Of a stretch of 37,792 bases of DNA, positions 22,308 to 28,532 are shown in pieces (positions within the stretch are counted from its first letter, which is position 1; each line of letters opens with the position of its first letter). Under the pieces are notes generated by a model. That model ran no database searches, was not told the origin of the DNA, and worked only from the letters and a program-made list of their open reading frames with translations. Where the stretch lies: IMG/VR virus record IMGVR_UViG_3300013212_000045, positions 1 through 37,792 of that record; one strand, written 5' to 3'. The stretch comes from a virus. The position numbers and the translations under genes were made by a program.

Positions 22308-22523
22308 TTATTTCTTTTGTTTTAATTTCATGCTTTTAGGCTCACTAATAATTTTTAGGTAGGATGCCTTGTCTTTTAGGCACTTTGTACAATAAGGTGC
22401 ATAATACTCGTCATGATTTGTTTCGACTCCTCGATGAGCCTTCCGGGAAACTGTGTATAAGTCTTTGCTAGGAAAATCTTCTAAGCAATTTGTACATACT
22501 GTTGTTGATACTTGTCTTGCCAT
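22308..22523 (-). CDS. Small zinc-ribbon protein (71 aa)
   Basis: Two CxxC pairs, CTNC (10-13) and CTKC (45-48), about 30 residues apart form a zinc knuckle or ribbon. The C-terminus is lysine rich (KSMKLKQKK). Possibly nucleic-acid binding; partner unknown. It is one base from both neighbours. Confidence 0.6.
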   Translation of the reverse strand: MARQVSTTVCTNCLEDFPSKDLYTVSRKAHRGVETNHDEYYAPYCTKCLKDKASYLKIISEPKSMKLKQKK

Positions 22524-22524
22524 C

Positions 22525-22860
22525 TTATTGTGCGTTAAATGATTTAACTTTTTTTACATAACCTTGTTTATATCCAGTGATAGTTCCTTCATCTTCATCG
22601 TCTTCATAGTGCCAAATAGGAACAGGTTCGGTTCCAATATATGAACGTAAGTCTCGGTGATGTACTTTTTTATGAATTGCATTATGAGCCGGATGGGCAT
22701 CAATAAATGCACCATCTAAACGATTCCAAAGTACTTTAGATTGATGTGGACTTCCAGTTTCCCAAGGTAACCAAACCTCGACAGTATCTCCAGCATAAAT
22801 CATTTTGCCAAAAGAATCTCTTCCAATCCAATATGCTTTCTTATAGTTTCTAATTGTCAT
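22525..22860 (-). CDS. Hypothetical protein (111 aa)
   Basis: The N-terminal segment GKMIYAGDTVEVWLPWETG resembles the opening strand pattern of small beta-barrel phage proteins such as YopX-type products. Several His and Asp residues follow (DAHPAHNAIHKKVHHRD), then an acidic stretch (YEDDEDEG). The His-rich centre might bind metal. No firm family. Confidence 0.5.
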   Translation of the reverse strand: MTIRNYKKAYWIGRDSFGKMIYAGDTVEVWLPWETGSPHQSKVLWNRLDGAFIDAHPAHNAIHKKVHHRDLRSYIGTEPVPIWHYEDDEDEGTITGYKQGYVKKVKSFNAQ

Positions 22861-22861
22861 C

Positions 22862-23107
22862 TTATTTTGTATAGTTTCGGTCTAAAAGGTCATGCCATGT
22901 AAGTACTCCAACCAAATGCGGAAGTGACCATGAATCAGTGTACATTTCAAAATCTCCATCATAATTTGTAAAATTAATTTTGTAGATTTCCGGAAGAACC
23001 GTTACTATACAAAGTCCATTAACAAATTGATTACTTTTAACAGTTTTAAATGAGTTTCTCTCTAAGAAACTTGCCACATAAGGATTAACAATCTCTTCCA
23101 TTTTCAT
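22862..23107 (-). CDS. Hypothetical protein (81 aa)
   Basis: A small alpha/beta protein with alternating strands (GLCIVTVLPEIYKINFTNYDGDFEMY) and a C-terminal helix (LVGVLTWHDLLDRNYTK). It starts inside the last codons of the ligase C-half gene (23-base overlap). Function unknown. Confidence 0.5.
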   Translation of the reverse strand: MKMEEIVNPYVASFLERNSFKTVKSNQFVNGLCIVTVLPEIYKINFTNYDGDFEMYTDSWSLPHLVGVLTWHDLLDRNYTK

Positions 23108-23996
23108 ATATTGCTTTTACGGTTGGAAATCTTAAAGAGATTCCTTTATCGGTGAATGATTCTTCAAAAAATTGTACTGTTATTTGTTTTCCAATGATTT
23201 CTCTAGGATTCTCAAAGTAGTAACGTTTCTGTTCGTGGTTAAATCCACTACCAACTTGAACTCTGTAACCTTTGTGCTCGATTACAACGTTTCTCATCAT
23301 CATCTCTTCAACCTCCTTACCGTCAACAATAACTCTATTGACTGCATTCTCGATGTCAACTACAATATATTCTGCATCGTAGAATTGTTTTACCTTAAGT
23401 ACATCATTACTACGTTTTCCTTGGTAAGGAGCATCTTTACGTAACATTAGTCCTTCCCATCCGTTCTCTTTTGCAGTTGTAACATGAAACATTAACATTT
23501 GCTCATCAATAAGAATTGTTTGTGGCAAATAATCAATATGATTAAATTCTCTTTGAAAGAAAAGGTTATCCAATTGAACATTTCTAACTGAGAAAGGTGT
23601 AGTACCCTCTTTTTTAACAAATTCATCCATTGTTAGGAGGTCGAACATATAAAAGAATGGATTTTCAATTGTATGGTCTTTACGTTTAATTTCTTTAATA
23701 ATACCTTGAAAATTTTCATTTCCATTAGCATCCAACATACAAATTTCTCCATCAATAACCATATTCTTTAGGCCTAATGAGATAATCTCAGCGTCCAGGT
23801 TCTTAAGAGTTAGGAATTCATTTCCAGCTCTAGAGAAATATGTAGGTTCTCCATTCTCATTAATGATACAAATACATCGGCAGTTATGTACTAATATGTC
23901 ATTTGCAAAGAAATTTTCATTATCTTCTACTTGAAGGTCATATTTGTCGTAACTTTTATTTAATTTTTTAATTGATTTAATTCTAACATTTTCCAT
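23085..23996 (-). CDS. DNA ligase C-terminal half with N-terminal split-intein C fragment (303 aa)
   Basis: Residues 1-38 (MENVRIKSIKKLNKSYDKYD...ANDILVHN) are an intein C fragment: block F (DNENFFANDILVHN) ends in the conserved His-Asn just before Cys39, the +1 nucleophile. Residues 39-303 continue an ATP-dependent DNA ligase: CRCIC (rest of motif I, Arg40 follows KLDG-C), VIDGEICML, FYMFDLLT (motif III), EGLMLRKDAPYQGKRS (motif IV) and DVLKVKQF (motif V). Trans-splicing with 24901-25710 would give a ligase of about 429 residues. Its first 37 bases overlap the end of the endonuclease gene. Confidence 0.9.
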   Translation of the reverse strand: MENVRIKSIKKLNKSYDKYDLQVEDNENFFANDILVHNCRCICIINENGEPTYFSRAGNEFLTLKNLDAEIISLGLKNMVIDGEICMLDANGNENFQGIIKEIKRKDHTIENPFFYMFDLLTMDEFVKKEGTTPFSVRNVQLDNLFFQREFNHIDYLPQTILIDEQMLMFHVTTAKENGWEGLMLRKDAPYQGKRSNDVLKVKQFYDAEYIVVDIENAVNRVIVDGKEVEEMMMRNVVIEHKGYRVQVGSGFNHEQKRYYFENPREIIGKQITVQFFEESFTDKGISLRFPTVKAIYENGRDC

Positions 23997-24850
23997 AACT
24001 TTTCACTATTTAGTTCTTTAATATCTGATTCCCATAAAACAATAACTTTAAACCCGAACGATTCTATTTGTTTGTTTCTTTTTTTATCATGTTCCCAAAT
24101 TTCTTTAACAATAACATCTCCACCCCATTTACAAATAATATCATTCTCTTTGTATTTCAAAGGATTTCCATGCCAATAATCTCCATTAATTTCAATCACA
24201 ATATTTAAACTTGGTATAATAATATCAGGTCTAGGATTATATCCATCAATTGTAAAATCATACGTATTATCTTCAGATGTGAAATTTATATTTAATTCAT
24301 TTAATAATAGTTCTACTTTAATGTGTGGCTTTGATTTTCTTCCCGAGTTCATGTATCTTCCAGGAATTTGAACAGCATTTAAAACTCCATATTTTTCAAA
24401 AATAGTACTTGTTATTTTATCTTTAATTTCTAAAGATTGGAATACATTACTAACTCCATATTTTTCAATCACTGTATTGTTTCTTTCTTCAAACTTATAA
24501 CTATTTTTACCCAAAACATTAGTATCTCCATATTTTTTTAGGCATGTTTCTTCATATAGTTTTCTGCATGAATCCATATTGGCGGCTCCTTTAGAAGACC
24601 TTGTATCATAACCAAACTCTTTTAATTTGCTTATTATTTGCCCGGCACCTATTCCTGGATAATTAAGTTTCTTTGCAATTTGAAGCGCTGATAGTCCATT
24701 GATAAAATACATTTCATACAAATACTCTTTAGTTATTGAATCCCTATACGATTTAACATTGTTTAGATAAATTTCACATCTAGCAGAATGTCCTTTTAAT
24801 TGAGGTTTTCTATCAAATTTTTTGCCACAAATACATTCGAAATCAAACAT
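23960..24850 (-). CDS. Vsr-like (EDxHD-type) homing endonuclease between split-intein halves (296 aa)
   Basis: The N-terminal finger is CICGKKFDRKPQLKGHSARC (CxC...H...C). Central DNA-binding repeats follow (EKYGVSNVFQS and EKYGVLNAVQI; KKYGDTNVL). The C-terminal Vsr-like nuclease core has YNPRPDIIIPSLNIVIEINGDYWHGN and WEHDKKRNKQIESFGFKVIVLWESDI. This family is known from phage genes split by inteins. It is a free gene with its own GATATATAAC leader motif and a small hairpin (CTTAAA/TTTAAG) before the ATG. It probably cuts ligase genes lacking the insertion at the KLDG coding site. Confidence 0.88.
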   Translation of the reverse strand: MFDFECICGKKFDRKPQLKGHSARCEIYLNNVKSYRDSITKEYLYEMYFINGLSALQIAKKLNYPGIGAGQIISKLKEFGYDTRSSKGAANMDSCRKLYEETCLKKYGDTNVLGKNSYKFEERNNTVIEKYGVSNVFQSLEIKDKITSTIFEKYGVLNAVQIPGRYMNSGRKSKPHIKVELLLNELNINFTSEDNTYDFTIDGYNPRPDIIIPSLNIVIEINGDYWHGNPLKYKENDIICKWGGDVIVKEIWEHDKKRNKQIESFGFKVIVLWESDIKELNSEKLWKMLELNQLKN

Positions 24851-24862
24851 AATCTTAAATTT

Positions 24863-24875
24863 TTATTTAAGTTAT
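24863..24875 (-). promoter_or_regulatory. GATATATAA promoter motif before the ligase-locus endonuclease
   Basis: AAAGATATATAAC on the minus strand lies about 15 bases before a CTTAAA/TTTAAG hairpin that ends 4 bases from the ATG at 24850. It matches the motif before the other three endonuclease genes. Confidence 0.5.
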
Positions 24876-24900
24876 ATATCTTTATTTTTCGAGTAAAAAA

Positions 24901-25710
24901 TTAGACGGTGATTAATAATTTTTCATCTCCATTTAATTCATCAGTTCTTCTCCAGCATTTTAATTCGGGCAACCACACTCTATGATTTCCAGTCAGTTTT
25001 ATTTTTTTGCCATCTTCTAATTCAATCTCAAACCATTCTGAATTATCTCCGCTAATATCATCTAAATTAACCATCCAATCTTTGATAGTTTTAAATTCTA
25101 TTTTATTGGAATGCGTATTGTATGATTTAATTCTGCCTTTAACTCTATTGTCTACTACTTCTTTTATAGTTAACTTTGTACCATCTTCAAATTCAATAAT
25201 AGAATCCTTATGCAAACATCCGTCTAATTTACGACTTACAAACCAAGTATCATTAAAGTCTACCTTCTTTGCCATTTTCTCATCATAAGAATTGGCCAAT
25301 GCAACATCGAATGTAGGAATTAAATCAGGAATTACCTTGTTAATCATAGAGGTTGTAGAACGGGTCTTAAGGTTTCTATCAATAATAGAGAAAATCAAAT
25401 CCTCGTGTTTCTTATTTGCTTCTACGAATCCATTTACCAAACTAATTGCAGTATGTCCTGTAATAAATCTTATTGATAAATCATCCAATAGTTTAAAAAG
25501 ATCGCTGTAGCCATATTTAACTAAATTAGAATTCTTCTTGCAATTAGCTGAAGTTACTCCATACTGTTTAAACGTATTGTATGTGTATTCTAAAGCATTA
25601 CGAACTGCTTCGTTGTTGGCATACTTTTTAAGTACATTTAACTTGTCAGTGTTTGAGTTTGTAGCATTTTGTGCATCTACGAATTCTTGTATTTGTTCTA
25701 AATTTGTCAT
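24901..25710 (-). CDS. DNA ligase N-terminal half with split-intein N fragment (269 aa)
   Basis: Residues 1-164 are the ligase N-terminal region, ending in the nucleotidyl-transfer motif KLDG with the AMP-accepting Lys161. Residue Cys165 starts an intein N fragment of 105 residues: block A (CLHKDSIIEFEDGTKL), then block B with the T-x-x-H motif (TGNHRVWLPELKCW, residues 240-253), ending EKLLITV-stop. There is no endonuclease domain inside. The frame stops cleanly, 50 bases before the endonuclease gene. Alone it cannot be an active ligase because Arg and later motifs are on the other polypeptide. It heads the unit behind promoter copy 3. Confidence 0.9.
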   Translation of the reverse strand: MTNLEQIQEFVDAQNATNSNTDKLNVLKKYANNEAVRNALEYTYNTFKQYGVTSANCKKNSNLVKYGYSDLFKLLDDLSIRFITGHTAISLVNGFVEANKKHEDLIFSIIDRNLKTRSTTSMINKVIPDLIPTFDVALANSYDEKMAKKVDFNDTWFVSRKLDGCLHKDSIIEFEDGTKLTIKEVVDNRVKGRIKSYNTHSNKIEFKTIKDWMVNLDDISGDNSEWFEIELEDGKKIKLTGNHRVWLPELKCWRRTDELNGDEKLLITV

Positions 25711-25733
25711 AAATTGTTTGTTTTAATTATAAT

Positions 25734-25767
25734 GTAAATATAATCAATATATTTGAATCCTGAAAAC
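25734..25767 (-). promoter_or_regulatory. Phage promoter module, copy 3
   Basis: GTTTTCAGGATTC followed by TATTGATTATATTTACAT on the minus strand, 24 bases before the ligase N-half ATG. The upstream 20-base stretch AAAAAGTTATTAACAATTTG (plus strand) also occurs next to copy 8 near 37065. Confidence 0.7.
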
Positions 25768-25805
25768 TTTTTGTGAAGTATTTTTAAAAAGTTATTAACA
25801 ATTTG

Positions 25806-25875
25806 AAGCCAGAGCAGGATTCGAACCTGCACCGCTTGACTCTGCAAGCAATTGCTACCGTTACACCACCTGACT
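25806..25875 (-). tRNA. tRNA-like gene with irregular anticodon arm
   Basis: Acceptor AGTCAGG/TCTGGCT (7 bp with two G-U pairs), a D-arm-like GTGTAACGGTAGC and a perfect T-arm (GCAGG TTCGAAT CCTGC) are present. The central arm pairs best as TTGCTTG/CAAGCGG (7 pairs, two of them G-U) around a 6-base loop CAGAGT, with no U33. Forcing a Cys(GCA) reading breaks two stem pairs. It may be a degenerate tRNA, a tRNA-like RNA, or contain a sequence error. CCA is not encoded. Confidence 0.5.
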
Positions 25876-26034
25876 AATGCAATTATGGCTGATTAAGCCT
25901 CACGAAATTTGTTGCCTTCCGAGCTCAGTTGTTATATCGACAAAACTGAATTTCAAACTACGCTCTTGCCTGCGCCCAAGAGTATGTCGGCGCCTTTGAG
26001 GATAGGCGCATCCATCTGAGTAATCAACTCATTG
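25876..26034 (-). ncRNA. Structured spacer RNA between tRNA-like elements 1 and 2
   Basis: There is no gene here. Several local helices fit the minus-strand RNA: GAGT/ACTC, GCGCCT/AGGCGC, CTCTTG/CAAGAG, TCAGTT/AACTGA and GGCT/AGCC, in series over about 150 bases. The density of perfect short stems is higher than in the A+T-rich gaps elsewhere. No known RNA family is recognised. Confidence 0.4.
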
Positions 26035-26151
26035 TGGTCAGTGTAGGATTCGAACCTACATTTTTAGCAAAGGCCTTTACTAAAAAACTTACACTGTTTT
26101 TATAGAGTGGTGTCGTCCCACTGTAGCGTCTACCAATTCCGCCAACTGACC
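26035..26151 (-). tRNA. tRNA-Leu-like element with expanded central region
   Basis: Acceptor GGTCAGT/ACTGACC, discriminator A, a D-arm of leucine type (GCGGAATTGGTAGACGC) and T-arm GTAGG TTCGAAT CCTAC are all good. Between the D-arm and T-arm lie about 67 bases instead of the usual 30-35. They hold AGTGG/CCACT with loop GACGACA, a possible outer TACA/TGTA pairing, and a hairpin TTTTTAG/CTAAAAA around AAAGGCCTTT. No normal Leu anticodon with U33 can be placed. It may be an interrupted tRNA-Leu or a non-decoding tRNA mimic. Confidence 0.55.
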
Positions 26152-26306
26152 ATTTCGCTAATGTTAAAAACTGAATCAATCTTCCTAAAAAACACTAACT
26201 TCCTACTTACTTATATGGGCGCGGCCATCCCGTTTTAAATATAGTTTTACCTGAAACTTCTTTGGGTTGTTGATTGACCACTCCCACCTACTCAAGTAGT
26301 TTTTAG
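26152..26306 (-). ncRNA. Spacer RNA between tRNA-like elements 2 and 3
   Basis: No gene is seen. Two short hairpins are visible (CTACT/AGTAG near 26290 and ATGG/CCAT around CCGCGC near 26225). It is presumably a processed spacer of the RNA transcript. Confidence 0.3.
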
Positions 26307-26363
26307 TGGAGATTGAGGAATCGAACCTCATGCTTGTACAGTACAGCAGCATCCAGCATCTCC
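26307..26363 (-). ncRNA. Short tRNA-like RNA lacking a D-arm
   Basis: GGAGAT pairs with ATCTCC as a 6-bp acceptor followed by A, and a T-arm TGAGG TTCGATT CCTCA is intact. The 27 bases between form only one hairpin (TGCT/AGCA with a 13-base loop containing the palindrome GTAC-T-GTAC). At 57 bases it is too short for a bacterial tRNA. It could be a decayed tRNA or an acceptor/T-arm mimic. Confidence 0.4.
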
Positions 26364-26385
26364 TAGCTCTGCAGAGCCATTTTTA

Positions 26386-26599
26386 ATTTACCAATCTGGG
26401 TCTTTCTTGTAGCTTACCGAGTTATCAGTTACGGAGCTTTTACAAGAGCAGGGTTTCTGGTTTGCTAATCGTACTATAAACCCTTTTTCGTATGTCGTTA
26501 GCCTAACAGCAAGCATTGGTAAATCTAAAGAACTTGACCTGACCTTCCAGATAGTACATGTCACAATTAATTTGGCGCCGTGTTATGTAGCAAGTTCTT
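26386..26599 (-). ncRNA. Two-domain structured RNA
   Basis: Domain 1 (26386-26524) is closed by a perfect 10-bp helix ATTTACCAAT/ATTGGTAAAT. Inside are TCTTGTA/TACAAGA (26405-26411 with 26441-26447), stacked GCT and CCG pairs, GGGTTT/AAACCC (26451-26456 with 26478-26483) and GTTA/TAAC. Domain 2 (26528-26599) is closed by a 9-bp helix AAGAACTTG/CAAGTTCTT around ACATGTCAC/GTGTTATGT (8 of 9 paired). No gene fits here. It begins 6 bases after the stop of the 26606-27187 gene, so it may be processed from that mRNA. Confidence 0.55.
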
Positions 26600-26605
26600 C
26601 TATTA

Positions 26606-27187
26606 TTATATCATTACATCAACAAATTGTTTCTTCCAATCTAACCAAGGTTCAGAAGTTACTCCGAAGTGAGTTAAATACTTCCAATGCATAAACAATT
26701 TGCGTTCATTCCAGTCCCTATAGTTCTTAATCAGGGCATCTTGTCTGTCCAATTCAGATTTATATGCATCTGATTTTTTTGCAAGTGCCGTAAAACTATT
26801 ATCAAGTTTTGCAAGACGTTTTACTGCCTTTTCTGTTGATAAACCTTGCATTGCTAAGGTGACTATCAATTCCTTCAAGTTAACAATTTTATCCACCATT
26901 GAATTAAGTGTCGGAACCGTTGCATTATAAGAGGTCTTTGCAGATTCTCTTGACTTTTGAAACCCTTCAAAGTTTCTTTGTAATTCTCCATCCTCTTGGT
27001 CCTCTTTTATTAGGGCTTCCGGGTCGATTCCATACATTTGATCGAATGCTTCTCCGGCTGGGATTGGTGCAGAGCCTGCTAAACTTGCAATTTTTTCATC
27101 TTTAGTTTCTGAAAGAACTGCAACGTAACAATTACCTCTTTGGGTTCCTAGGAGCTCTTTAACCTGTTTTTCTGTGTATAGTTTCAT
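26606..27187 (-). CDS. Hypothetical helical protein (193 aa)
   Basis: Mostly helical. An N-terminal segment (MKLYTEKQVKELLGTQRGNCYVAVL) precedes an acidic linker (EDQEDGELQRNFEGFQ) and a coiled-coil centre (STEKAVKRLAKLDNSFTALAKKSDAYKSEL), then a Trp-rich tail (HWKYLTHFGVTSEPWLDWKK). No catalytic motif or family is recognised. It starts 1 base after the stop of 27189-27536. Confidence 0.55.
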   Translation of the reverse strand: MKLYTEKQVKELLGTQRGNCYVAVLSETKDEKIASLAGSAPIPAGEAFDQMYGIDPEALIKEDQEDGELQRNFEGFQKSRESAKTSYNATVPTLNSMVDKIVNLKELIVTLAMQGLSTEKAVKRLAKLDNSFTALAKKSDAYKSELDRQDALIKNYRDWNERKLFMHWKYLTHFGVTSEPWLDWKKQFVDVMI

Positions 27188-27188
27188 A

Positions 27189-27536
27189 TTATTTTTTTTG
27201 GTATTTTCTTAAATATTTTCGGAAATTTGTAGTTGCTCTAACGATTATATCGATTCTGCTCTCAAGGTTCATTTCCATAATACGTTCAACACAATCATAA
27301 AATTTACCAGGAGTGTATGTTGATTCTCTTAGGACCCTTTGGGTTTTATTTAATTGATACATCGTGCTTTGTGCATATCCACGATAACTTAAACCAGAAT
27401 ATTTACGGCGGACATATCCACTTTCATAGCTTAAATAATCACATCCAGTGATTGGGTCATGAAAACATTGAGTTCCATTATTTGCCTGTCTTTGTGTTGT
27501 TAATTCAATTAGCCCGATTGTTTGTGTCTTTGTCAT
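27189..27536 (-). CDS. Basic hypothetical protein (115 aa)
   Basis: A basic protein rich in Arg, Tyr and Lys (YVRRKYSGLSYRGYAQSTMY) with a basic helical C-terminus (RKYLRKYQKK). Nucleic-acid binding is plausible from charge, but no motif is seen. It is the first gene after promoter copy 4. Confidence 0.55.
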   Translation of the reverse strand: MTKTQTIGLIELTTQRQANNGTQCFHDPITGCDYLSYESGYVRRKYSGLSYRGYAQSTMYQLNKTQRVLRESTYTPGKFYDCVERIMEMNLESRIDIIVRATTNFRKYLRKYQKK

Positions 27537-27560
27537 GATTTCTTTGTTTTAATTAGATAT

Positions 27561-27593
27561 GTAAATATAATCAATAGTTTTGAATCCGGAAAC
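27561..27593 (-). promoter_or_regulatory. Phage promoter module, copy 4
   Basis: GTTTCCGGATTC then TATTGATTATATTTACATATC on the minus strand, 24 bases before the ATG at 27536. A variant of the shared 18-base element (GTTAAATTTATGTTAAAA, plus strand 27602-27619) lies upstream across the stop of 27609-28049. Confidence 0.7.
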
Positions 27594-27608
27594 TATTTTG
27601 TGTTAAAT

Positions 27609-28049
27609 TTATGTTAAAATTTCACAATATGTTTCGTAGTCAATATTCTTAGAAGTATGCGAAATCTTTTTCATAGTTCGGGCCCTTTCCAAGATTCTTG
27701 CAACAATTAATTGATCAGCCTCTTGGTCTTCCGGCCAGTCATTGTATAACCATTTGAACTCCTCTATCTCATCTAACTGCCATTCAATTGTGGCATTCAT
27801 CCCTCGATTAATCAGTTCACTTCTAAGAGCATTAAACCTGAGATGGATATACAACAATTTGTCATAAAAGAATGTAACGTGTCCACTACCAAGTGTAAAA
27901 GATTGTTGAATATTGCCTAACATCGACTTTCCCTCTTTCTTGGCCCTTTTAATTGCAAGAGCATTAGTCCTCAGGATTTCTCGATACTCTGCAACAAGGT
28001 GCTGGTCGCATAATTTTATCGGTCGGATATGTGCATTAATTCGTGTCAT
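27609..28049 (-). CDS. Hypothetical protein (146 aa)
   Basis: It starts MTRINAHIRPIKLCDQHLVAEYREILR; this opening, a His/Glu-rich N-terminus followed by a basic helix (KRAKKEGKSMLG), resembles the pyrimidine-dimer glycosylase start of T4 DenV ([26 protein letters not shown]). The later DKLLYIHLRFNALRSELINRG also parallels DenV (FFYNKGAFLYKRYIELTNELVNRG-like). The 146-residue length suits the family (138 in T4). This would be a DNA glycosylase/AP lyase repairing cyclobutane dimers or damaged bases. I rate the match as good but unverified. Confidence 0.7.
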   Translation of the reverse strand: MTRINAHIRPIKLCDQHLVAEYREILRTNALAIKRAKKEGKSMLGNIQQSFTLGSGHVTFFYDKLLYIHLRFNALRSELINRGMNATIEWQLDEIEEFKWLYNDWPEDQEADQLIVARILERARTMKKISHTSKNIDYETYCEILT

Positions 28050-28050
28050 A

Positions 28051-28290
28051 TTAATCTCCTGAATCGACAGTATGAATTACAGTGTAGGTCTGGTCTTCAA
28101 TAAGGACATCAAATCCATACTCATTATAACATCTACCTAAGTTTCTAGAAGTTCCTGACCCAGGTACTTTAAATTCTTGTAGGGCTTGATATTGGTCTCC
28201 TGTTGATTTGTTCCAACCATTTGCGGTACCCAAGTTAATTACTCCGTCTTTTGCTCTTTTGATTGCCTCTGTAATGATTTCTGTGTTCAT
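28051..28290 (-). CDS. Hypothetical protein (79 aa)
   Basis: A small alpha/beta protein with an N-terminal helix (TEIITEAIKRAKDGVINLG) and a C-terminal strand pair (YGFDVLIEDQTYTVIHTVDSGD). No family is recognised. It is the first gene after promoter copy 5 and ends 1 base before the glycosylase-like gene. Confidence 0.55.
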   Translation of the reverse strand: MNTEIITEAIKRAKDGVINLGTANGWNKSTGDQYQALQEFKVPGSGTSRNLGRCYNEYGFDVLIEDQTYTVIHTVDSGD

Positions 28291-28312
28291 ATTGTTTAGT
28301 TTTAATTATAGT

Positions 28313-28345
28313 GTAAATATAAACAATAAACTCCAAACCCGAAAG
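28313..28345 (-). promoter_or_regulatory. Phage promoter module, copy 5
   Basis: CTTTCGGG box then TATTGTTTATATTTACAC on the minus strand. The box lies in the loop of an ACTCCA/TGGAGT hairpin (28330-28353), so terminator and promoter overlap as at copies 1 and 8. The 18-base element GTTAAAATTATGTTAAAG is at 28354-28371. Confidence 0.7.
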
Positions 28346-28373
28346 TCTGGAGTGTTAAAATTATGTTAAAGTT

Positions 28374-28532
28374 TTAACCTAAGAATTCTTCGTCTTCGTC
28401 AAACTCAAGAAGATTGTCCGTTTTGGTCTCTTTTTTAATCTCGTTTCCATTATCATCTAAATGGGGAGCACTATGTAATTCGTATGCGGCATATATACCT
28501 ACAATTACAAAATAAATTATAAATCCTATCAT
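28374..28532 (-). CDS. Small single-pass membrane protein (52 aa)
   Basis: The ATG at 28530-28532 overlaps the endonuclease stop (ATGA). A hydrophobic segment (residues 1-17, MIGFIIYFVIVGIYAAY) is followed by a very acidic tail (NLLEFDEDEEFLG). It belongs to the same transcript as the endonuclease and was probably the next gene after 29227-29862 before the endonuclease arrived. Confidence 0.6.
   Translation of the reverse strand: MIGFIIYFVIVGIYAAYELHSAPHLDDNGNEIKKETKTDNLLEFDEDEEFLG

Noticed and set aside
23085-25710. Ligase broken by frameshift or nonsense mutation
   Set aside because: Both ends carry intact intein splicing motifs (Cys1, TxxH, terminal His-Asn, +1 Cys) and a whole endonuclease gene lies between.
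21236-26599. tmRNA (ssrA)
   Set aside because: Neither RNA region has the conserved 5' GG(G)GCTGATTCTGGATTCGAC-type segment, nor a tag frame ending in small hydrophobic residues with an Ala-Ala end.
26386-26599. Group I intron
   Set aside because: I find no P, Q, R or S core elements and no interrupted gene on either side.
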